Assembly (NCBI GenBank): GCA_020635975.1
Contig: JACJYT010000013.1
Span: forward strand, 1-60,657
DNA length: 60,657 nt
Origin: Chitinophagales bacterium
GTDB lineage: Bacteria; Bacteroidota; Bacteroidia; Chitinophagales; UBA8649
Reading direction: 5' to 3'
The translations under genes and the position numbers were made by a program. Below, one piece after another: positions 1-8,102 of this stretch (position 1 is its first letter; every line of letters begins with the position of its first letter). The notes below the pieces were generated by a model. That model saw nothing but the letters and a program-made list of their open reading frames with translations. It ran no database searches and was not told the origin of the DNA.

Positions 1-1
1 T

Positions 2-1708
2 TCAGCCATTGAAAAGTCAGGAGAAAAGTATCGGTGGAAAGTGTTGCTTTTAGATGACCAGATTGACAAGGAACATGATTTGGTGAAGCAGATGAAAACC
101 AATAACATTCAGGTAATTTGTGTGGATAATGCCGATGATGCAGAAGATGAATTAAAGAAAGATTGGAAGAAGGATAATGCCATCATGGTAGTGATTGCCG
201 ATTACCGCCTGTTTGAATACATCAACGGCATTAAACACCATCAAAAAGTGCAGGGCTACCAGTTTCTGAAAAATATCGCCACTTCCGACCATTTGGTTCG
301 CTTAGTTGCTTTTTCCGGGTTGCAGCGAAAGTTTTTATTGAATAGCTTTAAGCATTACAACATCCGAACGGAAGTAAAATCAAAAACCGATTACCTGAAC
401 TCCAAAGAAACCCGTCAGCTTTTTTGTGAAGAAATCATTGAACTGGCAGAAGAAAATTGGGAAGCCATAGAAGCATTACCCACCAAGTGCGCAGGTTTTG
501 AAAAATACCTAAAAGATGCTTACAAGGAATTTCGCTTGCATCCCGATTACAATAAAATGGAAAGTAATATTTCTATCACAGCCAGAGAATATATTTGGGA
601 AATACAACAACAAATTGCGCAGGGGGAAGAGATACGAATTGGAGCTATTGAAAATATCAAATCACCATTAGCCAAAACCAAGAAAGACCCCGAAGCATTT
701 TTCAAAAGATTGCAGAATTACCTTACTGCAAGACGCATTGCGTTGTGGCTGCATGCAGCCAACAAAAAAGGATTGGGCGTATTCATTGATTCAAGAAGAA
801 TTGCAGAAATACTCACCGACCAAAAATATCCAACGGATGCTTATAGACAAATACTCAGCACCAATTTAGGGTTGAGTTTAGATGATTTTCCGAAAAACAT
901 CACCATTGAAGAAAGGCGTTGGTTGCATTATGATATGCAGTTGAATATTTTCAGGGATATTGAACAGATAAACCCTGCATTTCAAAAACTCTCAAAGATT
1001 TACAAAGAATATATTTCTGCCAATGACACATTCAAACAACAAGTAACTAAAGCAAAATTCATACTTCACCATAAATATAAACTCTACGATTATTCACTTT
1101 CATTCAAGAATGATTTTAGTCCTGAATTAAAAACATCTACTGATGTCAGGGTTCTTTTTCTTTGGATTGCCAATCAAATAAGAAACGATAATACCAAACA
1201 TGATACCATTAAGCCATTGGTATCAAAACTTCGCTTCACGCTTTTTGAATGCAGAGATAAAGTGATTTACCTGAAAAACTTGTTTCAGTATTTCAATGAC
1301 ATTTATAGCGTGTTGAATAAAGAGCAGGTTGTTCTTGCCAACCCATCAGCCAAAGTAAAAGATAAATTCACCTTTCAGGAAAAATCAATTGCTAAACGCA
1401 ATGATTCATTTGAAAGAGCATACCACTTGTTGAGTTTGGGTGATTTTCCAAATGAGAAAGACCATGCCGATGTTTTTAATTTATTTCTGAAAGGAGAAGA
1501 TGTAATCCGGGAACATGGAAGCGAAATACTGAAAGACAAAGCGAAGTTTTTAAGTAAAGTAACTAAAGCAATTAATGATGAAAACAGACCCTTGGGAAAT
1601 TCGCTTGATGAAGGATTTGGCAAACACAACCCAACCGATGATGAAGATTGGGCTTATGAAAACGACTCGGAGGATGATTTTGATTTTCCTGATGATGATT
1701 GGAACTAA
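2..1708 (+). CDS. Receiver-domain protein with long uncharacterised C-terminus (5'-partial)
   Basis: The reading frame is open from base 2, so the true start lies outside the window; a GTG at 41 is the first candidate inside but is unlikely, since the frame upstream reads like the beta-1 strand of a receiver. Counting from that GTG, residues 1-115 look like a response-regulator receiver: acidic pair D5/D6, phosphoacceptor D54 in an ADYRL motif, S92 in AFSGL, then a Lys near 113-115. The remaining 430 or so residues are mostly charged and helical, with no domain I recognise, and end in a very acidic tail. It sits 28 bp upstream of an HD hydrolase and a receiver-RelA fusion, suggesting a common operon fed by a histidine kinase, which is not in the window. 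Function is inferred only as a phosphorelay-controlled effector or regulator. Confidence 0.75.
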   Translation, partial: SAIEKSGEKYRWKVLLLDDQIDKEHDLVKQMKTNNIQVICVDNADDAEDELKKDWKKDNAIMVVIADYRLFEYINGIKHHQKVQGYQFLKNIATSDHLVRLVAFSGLQRKFLLNSFKHYNIRTEVKSKTDYLNSKETRQLFCEEIIELAEENWEAIEALPTKCAGFEKYLKDAYKEFRLHPDYNKMESNISITAREYIWEIQQQIAQGEEIRIGAIENIKSPLAKTKKDPEAFFKRLQNYLTARRIALWLHAANKKGLGVFIDSRRIAEILTDQKYPTDAYRQILSTNLGLSLDDFPKNITIEERRWLHYDMQLNIFRDIEQINPAFQKLSKIYKEYISANDTFKQQVTKAKFILHHKYKLYDYSLSFKNDFSPELKTSTDVRVLFLWIANQIRNDNTKHDTIKPLVSKLRFTLFECRDKVIYLKNLFQYFNDIYSVLNKEQVVLANPSAKVKDKFTFQEKSIAKRNDSFERAYHLLSLGDFPNEKDHADVFNLFLKGEDVIREHGSEILKDKAKFLSKVTKAINDENRPLGNSLDEGFGKHNPTDDEDWAYENDSEDDFDFPDDDWN

Positions 1709-1736
1709 CGCTTGATAACTCATAGAACACTAACAA

Positions 1737-2165
1737 ATGCAGAAACATTTTGAAAAGGCAATGAGCATAGCCATCAAAGCACATGAAGGTCAAAAAGATA
1801 AAGCCGGTGCGCCTTATTTGCTGCACGTATTAAGAGTGATGATGAGTGTAGAAAAAATGGATGAAAAAATAGTTTCCCTGCTGCATGATGTGGTAGAGGA
1901 TTCAGAAATGACCTTAGTAGGATTAGCAAAAGAAGGATTTCCGAAGAAGATTTTAAAAGCCGTTGAGCTGCTAACGAAAACAGAGAGTAAACCATACAAA
2001 GATTACATTCAGGAAATAAAAAATAATGACTTGGCACGAGTGGTGAAATTGGCAGATTTGAAAGACAATATGAATATCACCAGATTGAAAAAAGTTACAG
2101 AGAGTGATAAGTTGAGAATTAAAAAATATAAAGCGGCTTACAACCTTTTAAACTCACAATCATGA
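1737..2165 (+). CDS. HD-domain (p)ppGpp hydrolase-like protein (small alarmone hydrolase type)
   Basis: A 142-residue stand-alone HD phosphohydrolase resembling the N-terminal hydrolase half of RelA/SpoT. Visible motifs are AHEGQ (15-19), PYLLH with H30, LLHDVVED with H50, D51, E54 and D55, and KLADLKDN with D107, which is the expected set of metal and catalytic ligands in order. The family removes the 3'-pyrophosphate from (p)ppGpp; in some toxSAS toxin-antitoxin pairs such a hydrolase acts as antitoxin. The stop codon overlaps the ATG of the next gene (ATGA), so it is translationally coupled to a receiver-RelA protein. I infer it counteracts that neighbour's product. Start is the ATG at 1737. 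Strong family call; the substrate is inferred. Confidence 0.85.
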   Translation: MQKHFEKAMSIAIKAHEGQKDKAGAPYLLHVLRVMMSVEKMDEKIVSLLHDVVEDSEMTLVGLAKEGFPKKILKAVELLTKTESKPYKDYIQEIKNNDLARVVKLADLKDNMNITRLKKVTESDKLRIKKYKAAYNLLNSQS

Positions 2166-3250
2166 CAAAAGGCAAAGACACGATTCTACTTATTGATGAT
2201 GATTTTTCAAACTTCATAGATGGTTTGGCTATAGCTGCTAAGGGCAATCGGTTAAAAATGGAAGGTTCGTCATCCATCGCAAATGGTATAGAACATTTCA
2301 GAGCAAATCAAAACAGCGTTGGCGCAATACTTTTAGATTTGAGTTTCACACCCGGGAATTATGAAGGAGTTGAGGGTTTAGTGCAAATTAGATCAACCAA
2401 CCAACTTGTCCCGGTTATTATTTTAACTGGTGGAAATTCCAAGAATGAATTGAGCAAAGCAGTTGAGTGTATGCAAAAAGGAGCATATCACTATTTCTTA
2501 AAAGGCGAACTTAATATTCCAACCTTATTCTTAACACTTACCAAAGCCATTCAGCAATATGATGTTAATGAAGAAAACGAAAGGCACTCCAAATTAAAGG
2601 AGGAGTTTATAAGCAAATTGCCCACCTACAATAAAATGCTGAACACAACGGAGATTATCATAAGTAATATGCTGAACGGTGAAATGATGTTGCCGCCAAC
2701 AATTGAAGGTAGAGTTAAAGAGTTCAAGAGTTTTTACAATAAGCTGTTGAGCAAAGAAAAAAAAGAAGGAAAAATCACGGAGCCATTTAAGCGCATTACT
2801 GACATTGCCGGATTTAGAGTGATATTCTACAATGCAATGGATTTGGAAAAAGCAGTTGAAATAATTAAATCATCTAAGGATTTTCTAGCAATAGATGGAA
2901 GTTCCTCTATTGTTGCCGATGACAAGACAAATACATTTGGCTATCGGGCAGTTCATTTTGATTTAAAAATTAATCCGGCTTTGCGGCTTCACCTGAAAGA
3001 GTATGAAGGGATTGATGACATTCCGTGTGAAATTCAGTTCAAGACAATATTTGCGCATTCGTGGAGTAAGGTTCACCATGCCTTCTCCTACAAGCAAAAT
3101 GGAACAGTTGCTTTAAATGCTGAAACACAAGAAATGTTGAATGAAGATTTCAATGTAGCTGCCAAGAACTTGGAGGATATTGAAAACCAAATAACCGCAT
3201 TGTGCAAGAAGTATGCAGATGCAACAAATAATTTTCCTAACGGCAACTAA
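2162..3250 (+). CDS. Receiver-RelA/SpoT synthetase fusion
   Basis: Residues 7-120 form a canonical response-regulator receiver: D12-D14, phosphoacceptor D59 in ILLDL, T89 in ILTGG, K114 in YFLKGE. A helical linker (125-175) leads to a RelA/SpoT nucleotidyltransferase domain (178-315): GRVKEF with R184 and K186, TDIAGFRV with D214 and R219, FGYRAVHFDL with Y261, and CEIQFKT with E290. These match the ATP-, metal- and GTP-binding positions of (p)ppGpp synthetases, so catalysis looks intact. No HD, TGS or ACT domain is present on this chain; the hydrolase is the separate upstream gene, overlapping by 4 nt. The layout implies synthesis controlled by aspartate phosphorylation. Product could be (p)ppGpp, (p)ppApp or tRNA pyrophosphorylation, as in toxSAS enzymes; sequence reading cannot decide. 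Confidence 0.85.
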   Translation: MTKGKDTILLIDDDFSNFIDGLAIAAKGNRLKMEGSSSIANGIEHFRANQNSVGAILLDLSFTPGNYEGVEGLVQIRSTNQLVPVIILTGGNSKNELSKAVECMQKGAYHYFLKGELNIPTLFLTLTKAIQQYDVNEENERHSKLKEEFISKLPTYNKMLNTTEIIISNMLNGEMMLPPTIEGRVKEFKSFYNKLLSKEKKEGKITEPFKRITDIAGFRVIFYNAMDLEKAVEIIKSSKDFLAIDGSSSIVADDKTNTFGYRAVHFDLKINPALRLHLKEYEGIDDIPCEIQFKTIFAHSWSKVHHAFSYKQNGTVALNAETQEMLNEDFNVAAKNLEDIENQITALCKKYADATNNFPNGN

Positions 3251-3297
3251 CTCAACCAAAAACAATAAGTAACAACTAACAATAAAAATCTAAGCTT

Positions 3298-4497
3298 ATG
3301 TGGTTCATCAAATCATGGATATACAAATCAAGATACGGCAGCTTGCCTTTCAAAATGCGCAACTTCACTGAAAGCTATCAGGAAGAATGTCGTGAAGTCA
3401 TCAAGGATGAATTCAAAGCCATTACTACGAAGTTGCCGCACATCTGGATACGTATTCAGTTGAAATTTGCCAAGCAAAAGATGCATGATAATTTTACTGA
3501 TATTTTAGGTCGTTCCATCAAAGTAAAGCAACCGATTTTCACTCAAAATGAAATTGCTAAATACAAACAGAATAGATGGATTTATGTTGGCGTTCTATTC
3601 CTTATGATATTCTTTGAAAGCATTCTATATTCAATGATGGCTTCCTTATTTATGAGTAAGCAGACATTAAAGGATATGCCGGGAATTGAAATTGTGTTTG
3701 GTCTTGCCTTTGCTATCATTTTTGTAGCAGCCCTTCACTTTGCATTTAAGAGTTTATGGGAATTTTTTGAGGCAAAATTTTTAATTGAACGAGATAATCT
3801 TTCAAAAGTCGAGTTAAAGCCGTTTTACAAGAATCTCGTTATCGGAATTTTCATCATAGCTGTTTTCATTATTACAAACACCTACACTGGTTTCATACGT
3901 GCCACTATTTTTGAAGGCTCAGGCGCAACCTCAACAAGTCTAATAATGCAGAAACTGCATGGTCCATTACTTGTTTTCTCAATAGCCATTACATTTATTG
4001 TTGCATTGGTTATGGCATTGTTGGAAAAAGAAATTGTAGAGAAGTCTGAAAAATACGCAGTATTTAACAACTGGAAACGCCAACAAAAAGAGCATAAAGT
4101 TTATAATACGCAGGTTAAAGATATGCTGAAAAAATGTCTTGACCGAAAGAATGTGCTGATTGATGAATATTGGGGTGTAATGAAAGATTTGCAGCGTGTT
4201 TTTGAAATTGAAGTGGATGCTGATAGGAAAGAATTATATGCAGAGTTAAACGCAAAAATTGCCAACAATGAAATAGACTTGTTGAACATAGATGAAATCA
4301 CTTACCAGAAGTATCTTCCGGTGGCGATAACCCGACATGAATTATTTGAGTATGGTATTGCAACTGATAAGGGCATAAATGAAACAATTGATGATTTACA
4401 AGGAAAAGTTGCTTTGATAGAAGAATTTGAGCGGAAGAACGCATCAAATGGCAACGAAACTGACAAATTAGAAGAATATAAAAACACTAATGACTAA
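3298..4497 (+). CDS. Four-helix membrane protein of the receiver-RelA block
   Basis: A 399-residue protein I do not recognise. About 90 basic, soluble residues are followed by four hydrophobic segments at roughly 94-118, 130-152, 177-200 and 222-243, then about 150 charged, helical residues that look coiled-coil-prone. There is no signal peptide, so both soluble ends probably face the cytoplasm. It starts at an ATG 47 bp after the receiver-RelA gene and ends 12 bp before a lipoprotein gene, all on the same strand, which suggests an operon. By position it could be the membrane target, sensor or effector of the alarmone module. That role is inference; no catalytic motif or transporter signature is visible. 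Confidence 0.7.
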   Translation: MWFIKSWIYKSRYGSLPFKMRNFTESYQEECREVIKDEFKAITTKLPHIWIRIQLKFAKQKMHDNFTDILGRSIKVKQPIFTQNEIAKYKQNRWIYVGVLFLMIFFESILYSMMASLFMSKQTLKDMPGIEIVFGLAFAIIFVAALHFAFKSLWEFFEAKFLIERDNLSKVELKPFYKNLVIGIFIIAVFIITNTYTGFIRATIFEGSGATSTSLIMQKLHGPLLVFSIAITFIVALVMALLEKEIVEKSEKYAVFNNWKRQQKEHKVYNTQVKDMLKKCLDRKNVLIDEYWGVMKDLQRVFEIEVDADRKELYAELNAKIANNEIDLLNIDEITYQKYLPVAITRHELFEYGIATDKGINETIDDLQGKVALIEEFERKNASNGNETDKLEEYKNTND

Positions 4498-4509
4498 AAA
4501 AATTACACC

Positions 4510-5307
4510 ATGAATAAATCAACAGACATTTTAGCAATTACTTTTCTTTTCATTGCAACAGCATTAATAACTTCTTGCAAATGGGGGCAAAAAAGAGAAG
4601 AACCTAAGGGTAAAAATATTATTTGCCTGATTGACTTTTCAGATGCCAAAAATGCAAATGAGAGACTTTTGTTCTACATGACTTCCATTAAGGAAAATAT
4701 AATCCCAAAATTGGGCTTGTATGACAAGGTAACTGTCCTTCCTATTGACAGAGCATCTGTTACAAACTCTTCCGACATCTTCTTGGCAAATCTGGCACAG
4801 AAGAACTTTGAACCGGAAATGGCAAGCCCCATGGAAGAGGAGCAAATTATTCAGGACAACCTAAAAAAATACAAGGACACCCTATCTATTGCGTTTGAAC
4901 AAAGTTTTCAGACAGCCATCAATAACCGTAACAAGACAAGTCTCGGCACAGATATCTTTGGCGCATTGGAAGTGGCAAAAGACAAACTTAGTTCACGTGA
5001 CGACAACTATATCTTCCTTTTCAGCGACATGATGAACTGGACAAACACTTTAAAGATGGAGCCACAGGACAAAGGGTTCAATGCAAGCACTTTGGAACCC
5101 TCATTAGCGAAAGTTCCTACCGTTGACCTTTCTAACTCGACAGTTCTTGTATTGACGGGTGAACAAGTTGATGTAAGTGCCGACCACTTCATCTTGGTAA
5201 AATCGTTTTGGACAAAGTATTTTCAGTCAAACAACGCGAAGCTATACGACTATAATTCAGCTTCATTGACAAAGCTGAAAGAGATAATGAATTTGACAAG
5301 TGAATAA
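4510..5307 (+). CDS. vWA-like lipoprotein of the receiver-RelA block
   Basis: An SPII signal sequence ends in a lipobox (L19-I-T-S-C23), predicting a membrane-anchored lipoprotein facing the periplasm. The mature part resembles a von Willebrand A fold: CLIDFSD with D42 and S44 at the end of strand 1, LGTDIFGAL with T147, and FLFSDMMNW with D173 placed like the three MIDAS loops. The third residue of the DxSxS motif is not conserved, so metal binding may be weak. It lies 12 bp behind the four-helix membrane protein and closes the block. It may be the envelope-side partner of that protein. The fold call is moderate and the function unknown. Confidence 0.7.
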   Translation: MNKSTDILAITFLFIATALITSCKWGQKREEPKGKNIICLIDFSDAKNANERLLFYMTSIKENIIPKLGLYDKVTVLPIDRASVTNSSDIFLANLAQKNFEPEMASPMEEEQIIQDNLKKYKDTLSIAFEQSFQTAINNRNKTSLGTDIFGALEVAKDKLSSRDDNYIFLFSDMMNWTNTLKMEPQDKGFNASTLEPSLAKVPTVDLSNSTVLVLTGEQVDVSADHFILVKSFWTKYFQSNNAKLYDYNSASLTKLKEIMNLTSE

Positions 5308-5317
5308 TGCCTCGCTC

Positions 5318-5389
5318 AAAAGCACACACATTTTGCAAACCGCTGCAAGCCGACCCGCAAACCCAAGTTTGCAAAAAGAGTGTGCTTTT
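5318..5389. repeat. Long imperfect stem-loop after the receiver-RelA block
   Basis: Arms 5318-5340 and 5367-5389 are complementary at about 21 of 23 positions (AAAAGCACAC at one end, GCAAAC near the loop) around a 26-nt loop. It begins 11 bp after the lipoprotein stop codon, so it could act as a transcription terminator for the five-gene block. It could equally be a recombination-type hairpin like the one at 5560-5693. Confidence 0.55.
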
Positions 5390-5559
5390 CTTCCACCCAA
5401 GAAGAATTTTATTTTTTCTTTTCCCATCCTTCGGTGTTTTTAATTTTTTGCCAACGCACCGAGCGACACATAAATACAACGAACTTAAAATAATCTGAAA
5501 GGGACGCACATACACTTTACATTTAGACGCTTAACTCGACAGGTGGACAGAAGGGCATC

Positions 5560-5693
5560 TGCCAACATCGGTTTTGCAAAAGCGGGGGTGCAGTTCTTCG
5601 ATTGACAGTTAATTCGTATAATTGAAGTGTAGTTTTTCAATTGAACGGTAGTGCTGAAATGCCCCGCCTTCGCAAAGCCGAAAAACGTTGGCA
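5560..5693. repeat. Imperfect inverted repeat with attC-like layout
   Basis: The element begins TGCCAAC and ends GTTGGCA. Inside each end, the arms share CGG, TTTGC and GCGGGG blocks, while the roughly 70-bp centre is unpaired or weakly paired. The outer 7-mer inverted ends plus a bulged stem resemble the architecture of integron attC sites, but the ends do not fit the classical RYYYAAC/GTTRRRY cores exactly. A related half-copy (TGCCAACAT, GTTTTGC, GGCGGG) lies at 7362-7388, on the far side of the next gene. No integrase gene is in the window. Confidence 0.4.
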
Positions 5694-5894
5694 GAAATGG
5701 TAACGGGACACGGCACATACAGACAAGCTAAGCAAGGCGGACAACCACCGCCAGACTGACTTTTGGACTGAGATAAAAAGTGGAGTAGCAGCCACTCAAA
5801 AAAACAGACCTGTCCTGTTCAGGTATTTTCAACAGGGGCGGTTTCGAAAGGCCTTACGAGCAAGAATTTAAAAACAGTAAAAAATAAAGCAGAT

Positions 5895-7271
5895 ATGAAA
5901 AAGAAATTACAAAAATTAGCCTTTGGGTTGCTTTTAGCAGCAGGATTAACTACTAACACTTTTGCCCAATGGCAAACCGTAGGCAATGCAGGATTTTCGG
6001 CAGGAGATGCACTGAATACTTCCCTTGCATTTAGCTCAAGTGGAGAGCCTTATGTTGCTTACTCGGATGGTGCAAATTCACAAAAAGCTACGGTAATGAA
6101 ATTTAACGGAACAAATTGGGTAAACGTTGGCACAGCAGGGTTTTCGGCAGGAAGTACTTTAAACAGCTTGTTAACAATAGCATTCAGCCCAAGCGGAGAA
6201 CCTTATGTTGCTTACTCGGATGGTGCAAATTCACAAAAAGCTACGGTAATGAAATTTAACGGAACAAATTGGGTAAACGTTGGCACAGCAGGGTTTTCGG
6301 CAGGAAGTATTACATACGGCTTAATAGCATTTGCATTCAGCAATAGCGGAGAACCTTATGTAGCTTACCGTGACGGTGCAAATTCAGATAAAGCTACCGC
6401 AATGAAATTTAACGGAACTAATTGGGTAAACGTTGGTACGGCTGGGTTTTCGGCAGGCGTTGCAGGTGGTGTTTCCCTTGCATTCAGCCCAAGCGGAGAA
6501 CCTTATGTTGCCTATCAGGACGCTACAACTTTTCAAAAACTTACGGCAATGAAATTTGACGGAACAAATTGGGTAAACGTTGGTACGACTGGGTTTACGG
6601 CAGGCGCTGCAGGTGGTGTATCCCTTGCTTTTAGCCCAAGCGGAGAACCTTATGTTGCCTATCAGGACGGTGCTACAACTTTTCAACAACTTACAGCAAT
6701 GAAGTTTAACGGAACAAGTTGGGTAAATGTAGGTACTACAGGATTTACGCCAGGACAATCAGTTTATCCTTCCCTTGCATTCAGCCCAAGCGGAGAACCT
6801 TATGTTGCTTTCTCGTATGTTGGAAATTCACTAAAAGCTAGCGTAATGAAGTTTAACGGAACAACTTGGGTAAACGTTGGTACACCAGGATTTTCGGCAG
6901 GGCCTGCACCTTTTCTTTCCCTTGCATTTAGTTCAAACGGCGAACCTTATGTTGCTTACTCAGACGGTGCAAATTCAGATAAAGCTACTGTGATGAAGTT
7001 TGCGGAAAATACTATGGGCATCAACGAAGGTGGTTTTCAAAATACTGTTTCCGTTTATCCGAACCCCGCCAATAACTTTGTAACGCTTTCTGATGTACCA
7101 AGCGGTTCTTCTGTAAGAATTTTGAACATTACCGGAAAAACTGTTTACAGTTTGATAGTTGCAGGCGAACAGACAACCATTAACACTTCAGACCTGATAA
7201 ACGGTATTTATTTAATCCGTATTGAAAACAACAGAAACAGCGTCAGCAGAAAATTGGTGGTTAATAGATAA
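5895..7271 (+). CDS. Secreted seven-repeat protein with T9SS type A sorting domain
   Basis: The 458 residues start with a signal peptide (about 1-24, ending TFAQ). Seven repeats of about 51 residues follow, each carrying a GFSAG-like turn, LAFSxSGEPYVAYxDG and a MKFNGTxWVNVGT block, a layout suggesting a seven-bladed beta-propeller. The last 80 residues (VYPNPANNF, then NGIYLIRI and RKLVV) are a type A T9SS C-terminal domain, so the protein is exported by the type IX system and probably attached to the cell surface. Repeats one and two share a 109-bp identical DNA tract, a sign of recent duplication. A terminator follows. Ligand and role are unknown. Confidence 0.85.
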   Translation: MKKKLQKLAFGLLLAAGLTTNTFAQWQTVGNAGFSAGDALNTSLAFSSSGEPYVAYSDGANSQKATVMKFNGTNWVNVGTAGFSAGSTLNSLLTIAFSPSGEPYVAYSDGANSQKATVMKFNGTNWVNVGTAGFSAGSITYGLIAFAFSNSGEPYVAYRDGANSDKATAMKFNGTNWVNVGTAGFSAGVAGGVSLAFSPSGEPYVAYQDATTFQKLTAMKFDGTNWVNVGTTGFTAGAAGGVSLAFSPSGEPYVAYQDGATTFQQLTAMKFNGTSWVNVGTTGFTPGQSVYPSLAFSPSGEPYVAFSYVGNSLKASVMKFNGTTWVNVGTPGFSAGPAPFLSLAFSSNGEPYVAYSDGANSDKATVMKFAENTMGINEGGFQNTVSVYPNPANNFVTLSDVPSGSSVRILNITGKTVYSLIVAGEQTTINTSDLINGIYLIRIENNRNSVSRKLVVNR

Positions 7272-7278
7272 GATTTTC

Positions 7279-7317
7279 AAACAGTCCCTGCTTCTACAAA
7301 GAGGTGGGGACTGTTTT
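7279..7317 (+). terminator. Rho-independent terminator
   Basis: AAACAGTCCC (7279-7288) pairs with GGGACTGTTT (7307-7316), and the inner CTTCT/AGAGG also pairs, closing on a 4-nt loop and followed by T residues. It lies 8 bp after the stop of the seven-repeat secreted protein. Confidence 0.8.
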
Positions 7318-7462
7318 ACTGAAAACTAAACGAACAAACACCAAAGACAAGGACCACATGCTGCCAACATACAGTTTTGCGTCAGGCGGGTGAAGTGCAA
7401 AACTCAACATTAGTTCTTCGATTAAACATTAGTAATAAATTCGGCAGGCGAGCTTCTATTTC

Positions 7463-7499
7463 CCCCGCTGTCCTTAGCCTGAGCGCAGCGGTGGCTAAG
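7463..7499 (+). repeat. Left REP of the RAYT element
   Basis: A 37-nt sequence containing CTTAGCC and GGCTAAG as hairpin arms. It is repeated in exact inverted orientation at 8225-8261. A shorter palindromic 15-mer (GTAGCTTGCAGCTAC, 7518-7532) lies just inside it, also mirrored on the other side. Confidence 0.85.
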
Positions 7500-7544
7500 C
7501 GACTAATCAAGTAAGGAGTAGCTTGCAGCTACGATAACGAAAAT

Positions 7545-8102
7545 TCATTCGTAAATTTGAACTTTGATTAATCCTTGAATTCCAGCGTAGTCTCTGGCAC
7601 TGCTAAAAATATATTCTTCTGCTTTTTCAACTATCATGGCTTCTACCGGATTGTTATGTATATATTCTAATTTTTGAGAAGCAAAACTATCTTGATGAGG
7701 AAGGAGTTCAATGGGATGATTATCTTGCCTCCAAAATTGAAACTTTTTGTTTCTTTTATTAGATCTTGCCGCTTTCTCGAACATCCATAACATCCAATTT
7801 CTCCTACTTTCTTTAGTATTTTTCTGAATTTCAGAAAGGATTACTTTACTAGTAAATGACTTGAAATCTCGTATTATTGCACTTAAATTACCTTCTTTAG
7901 CTTCGCAAATTAAATGCACATGATTGCTCATGATGCACCAAGCATAAACAATTAGCCCTTTTTCTTTTTGGCAATAATTAAGACTATCCACAACTTTAAA
8001 AACATAGTCCTTTCTAGTAAAGACATCTATCCATTCTACTACCGAGAAGCTTATAAAGTATATTCCATTTAGATTTTTTATTTTATATCCTCTATTCGAC
8101 AT
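7545..8102 (-). CDS. REP-associated tyrosine transposase (RAYT, IS200/IS605-like)
   Basis: A 185-residue Y1-transposase-family protein. The HUH motif appears as SNHVHLI, followed by the helix IIRDFKSFTSK typical of the family, and later YIHNNPVEA, probably with the catalytic tyrosine. RAYTs nick and move single-stranded REP hairpins and are usually domesticated single-copy genes. The gene is bracketed by exact inverted 37-nt REPs and inverted 15-mers, which are its presumed substrates. Length is normal for the family and no frameshift is visible, so it is probably functional. Start is the ATG at 8102. Confidence 0.9.
   Translation of the reverse strand: MSNRGYKIKNLNGIYFISFSVVEWIDVFTRKDYVFKVVDSLNYCQKEKGLIVYAWCIMSNHVHLICEAKEGNLSAIIRDFKSFTSKVILSEIQKNTKESRRNWMLWMFEKAARSNKRNKKFQFWRQDNHPIELLPHQDSFASQKLEYIHNNPVEAMIVEKAEEYIFSSARDYAGIQGLIKVQIYE

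Larger units (their letters stand above)
5308..5894. other. 587-bp non-coding stretch rich in inverted repeats
   Basis: No convincing gene. The stretch holds a 23-nt imperfect inverted repeat (5318-5340 with 5367-5389), then a T-rich tract, then a second, larger inverted structure at 5560-5693. Short open frames on both strands cross these repeats but lack plausible starts or protein-like composition. The leader of the next gene occupies the last 50 bp or so. Confidence 0.6.

Noticed and set aside
5307..5498. 63-codon plus-strand frame after the lipoprotein
   Set aside because: It overlaps the 23-nt inverted repeat, has no protein-like composition and begins inside the previous stop region.
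5485..5718. 77-codon minus-strand frame
   Set aside because: It crosses the attC-like inverted repeat; composition follows the repeat rather than a protein.
6384..6758. 124-codon antisense frame in the seven-repeat gene
   Set aside because: Antisense shadow created by the in-phase 153-bp repeats of the real gene.
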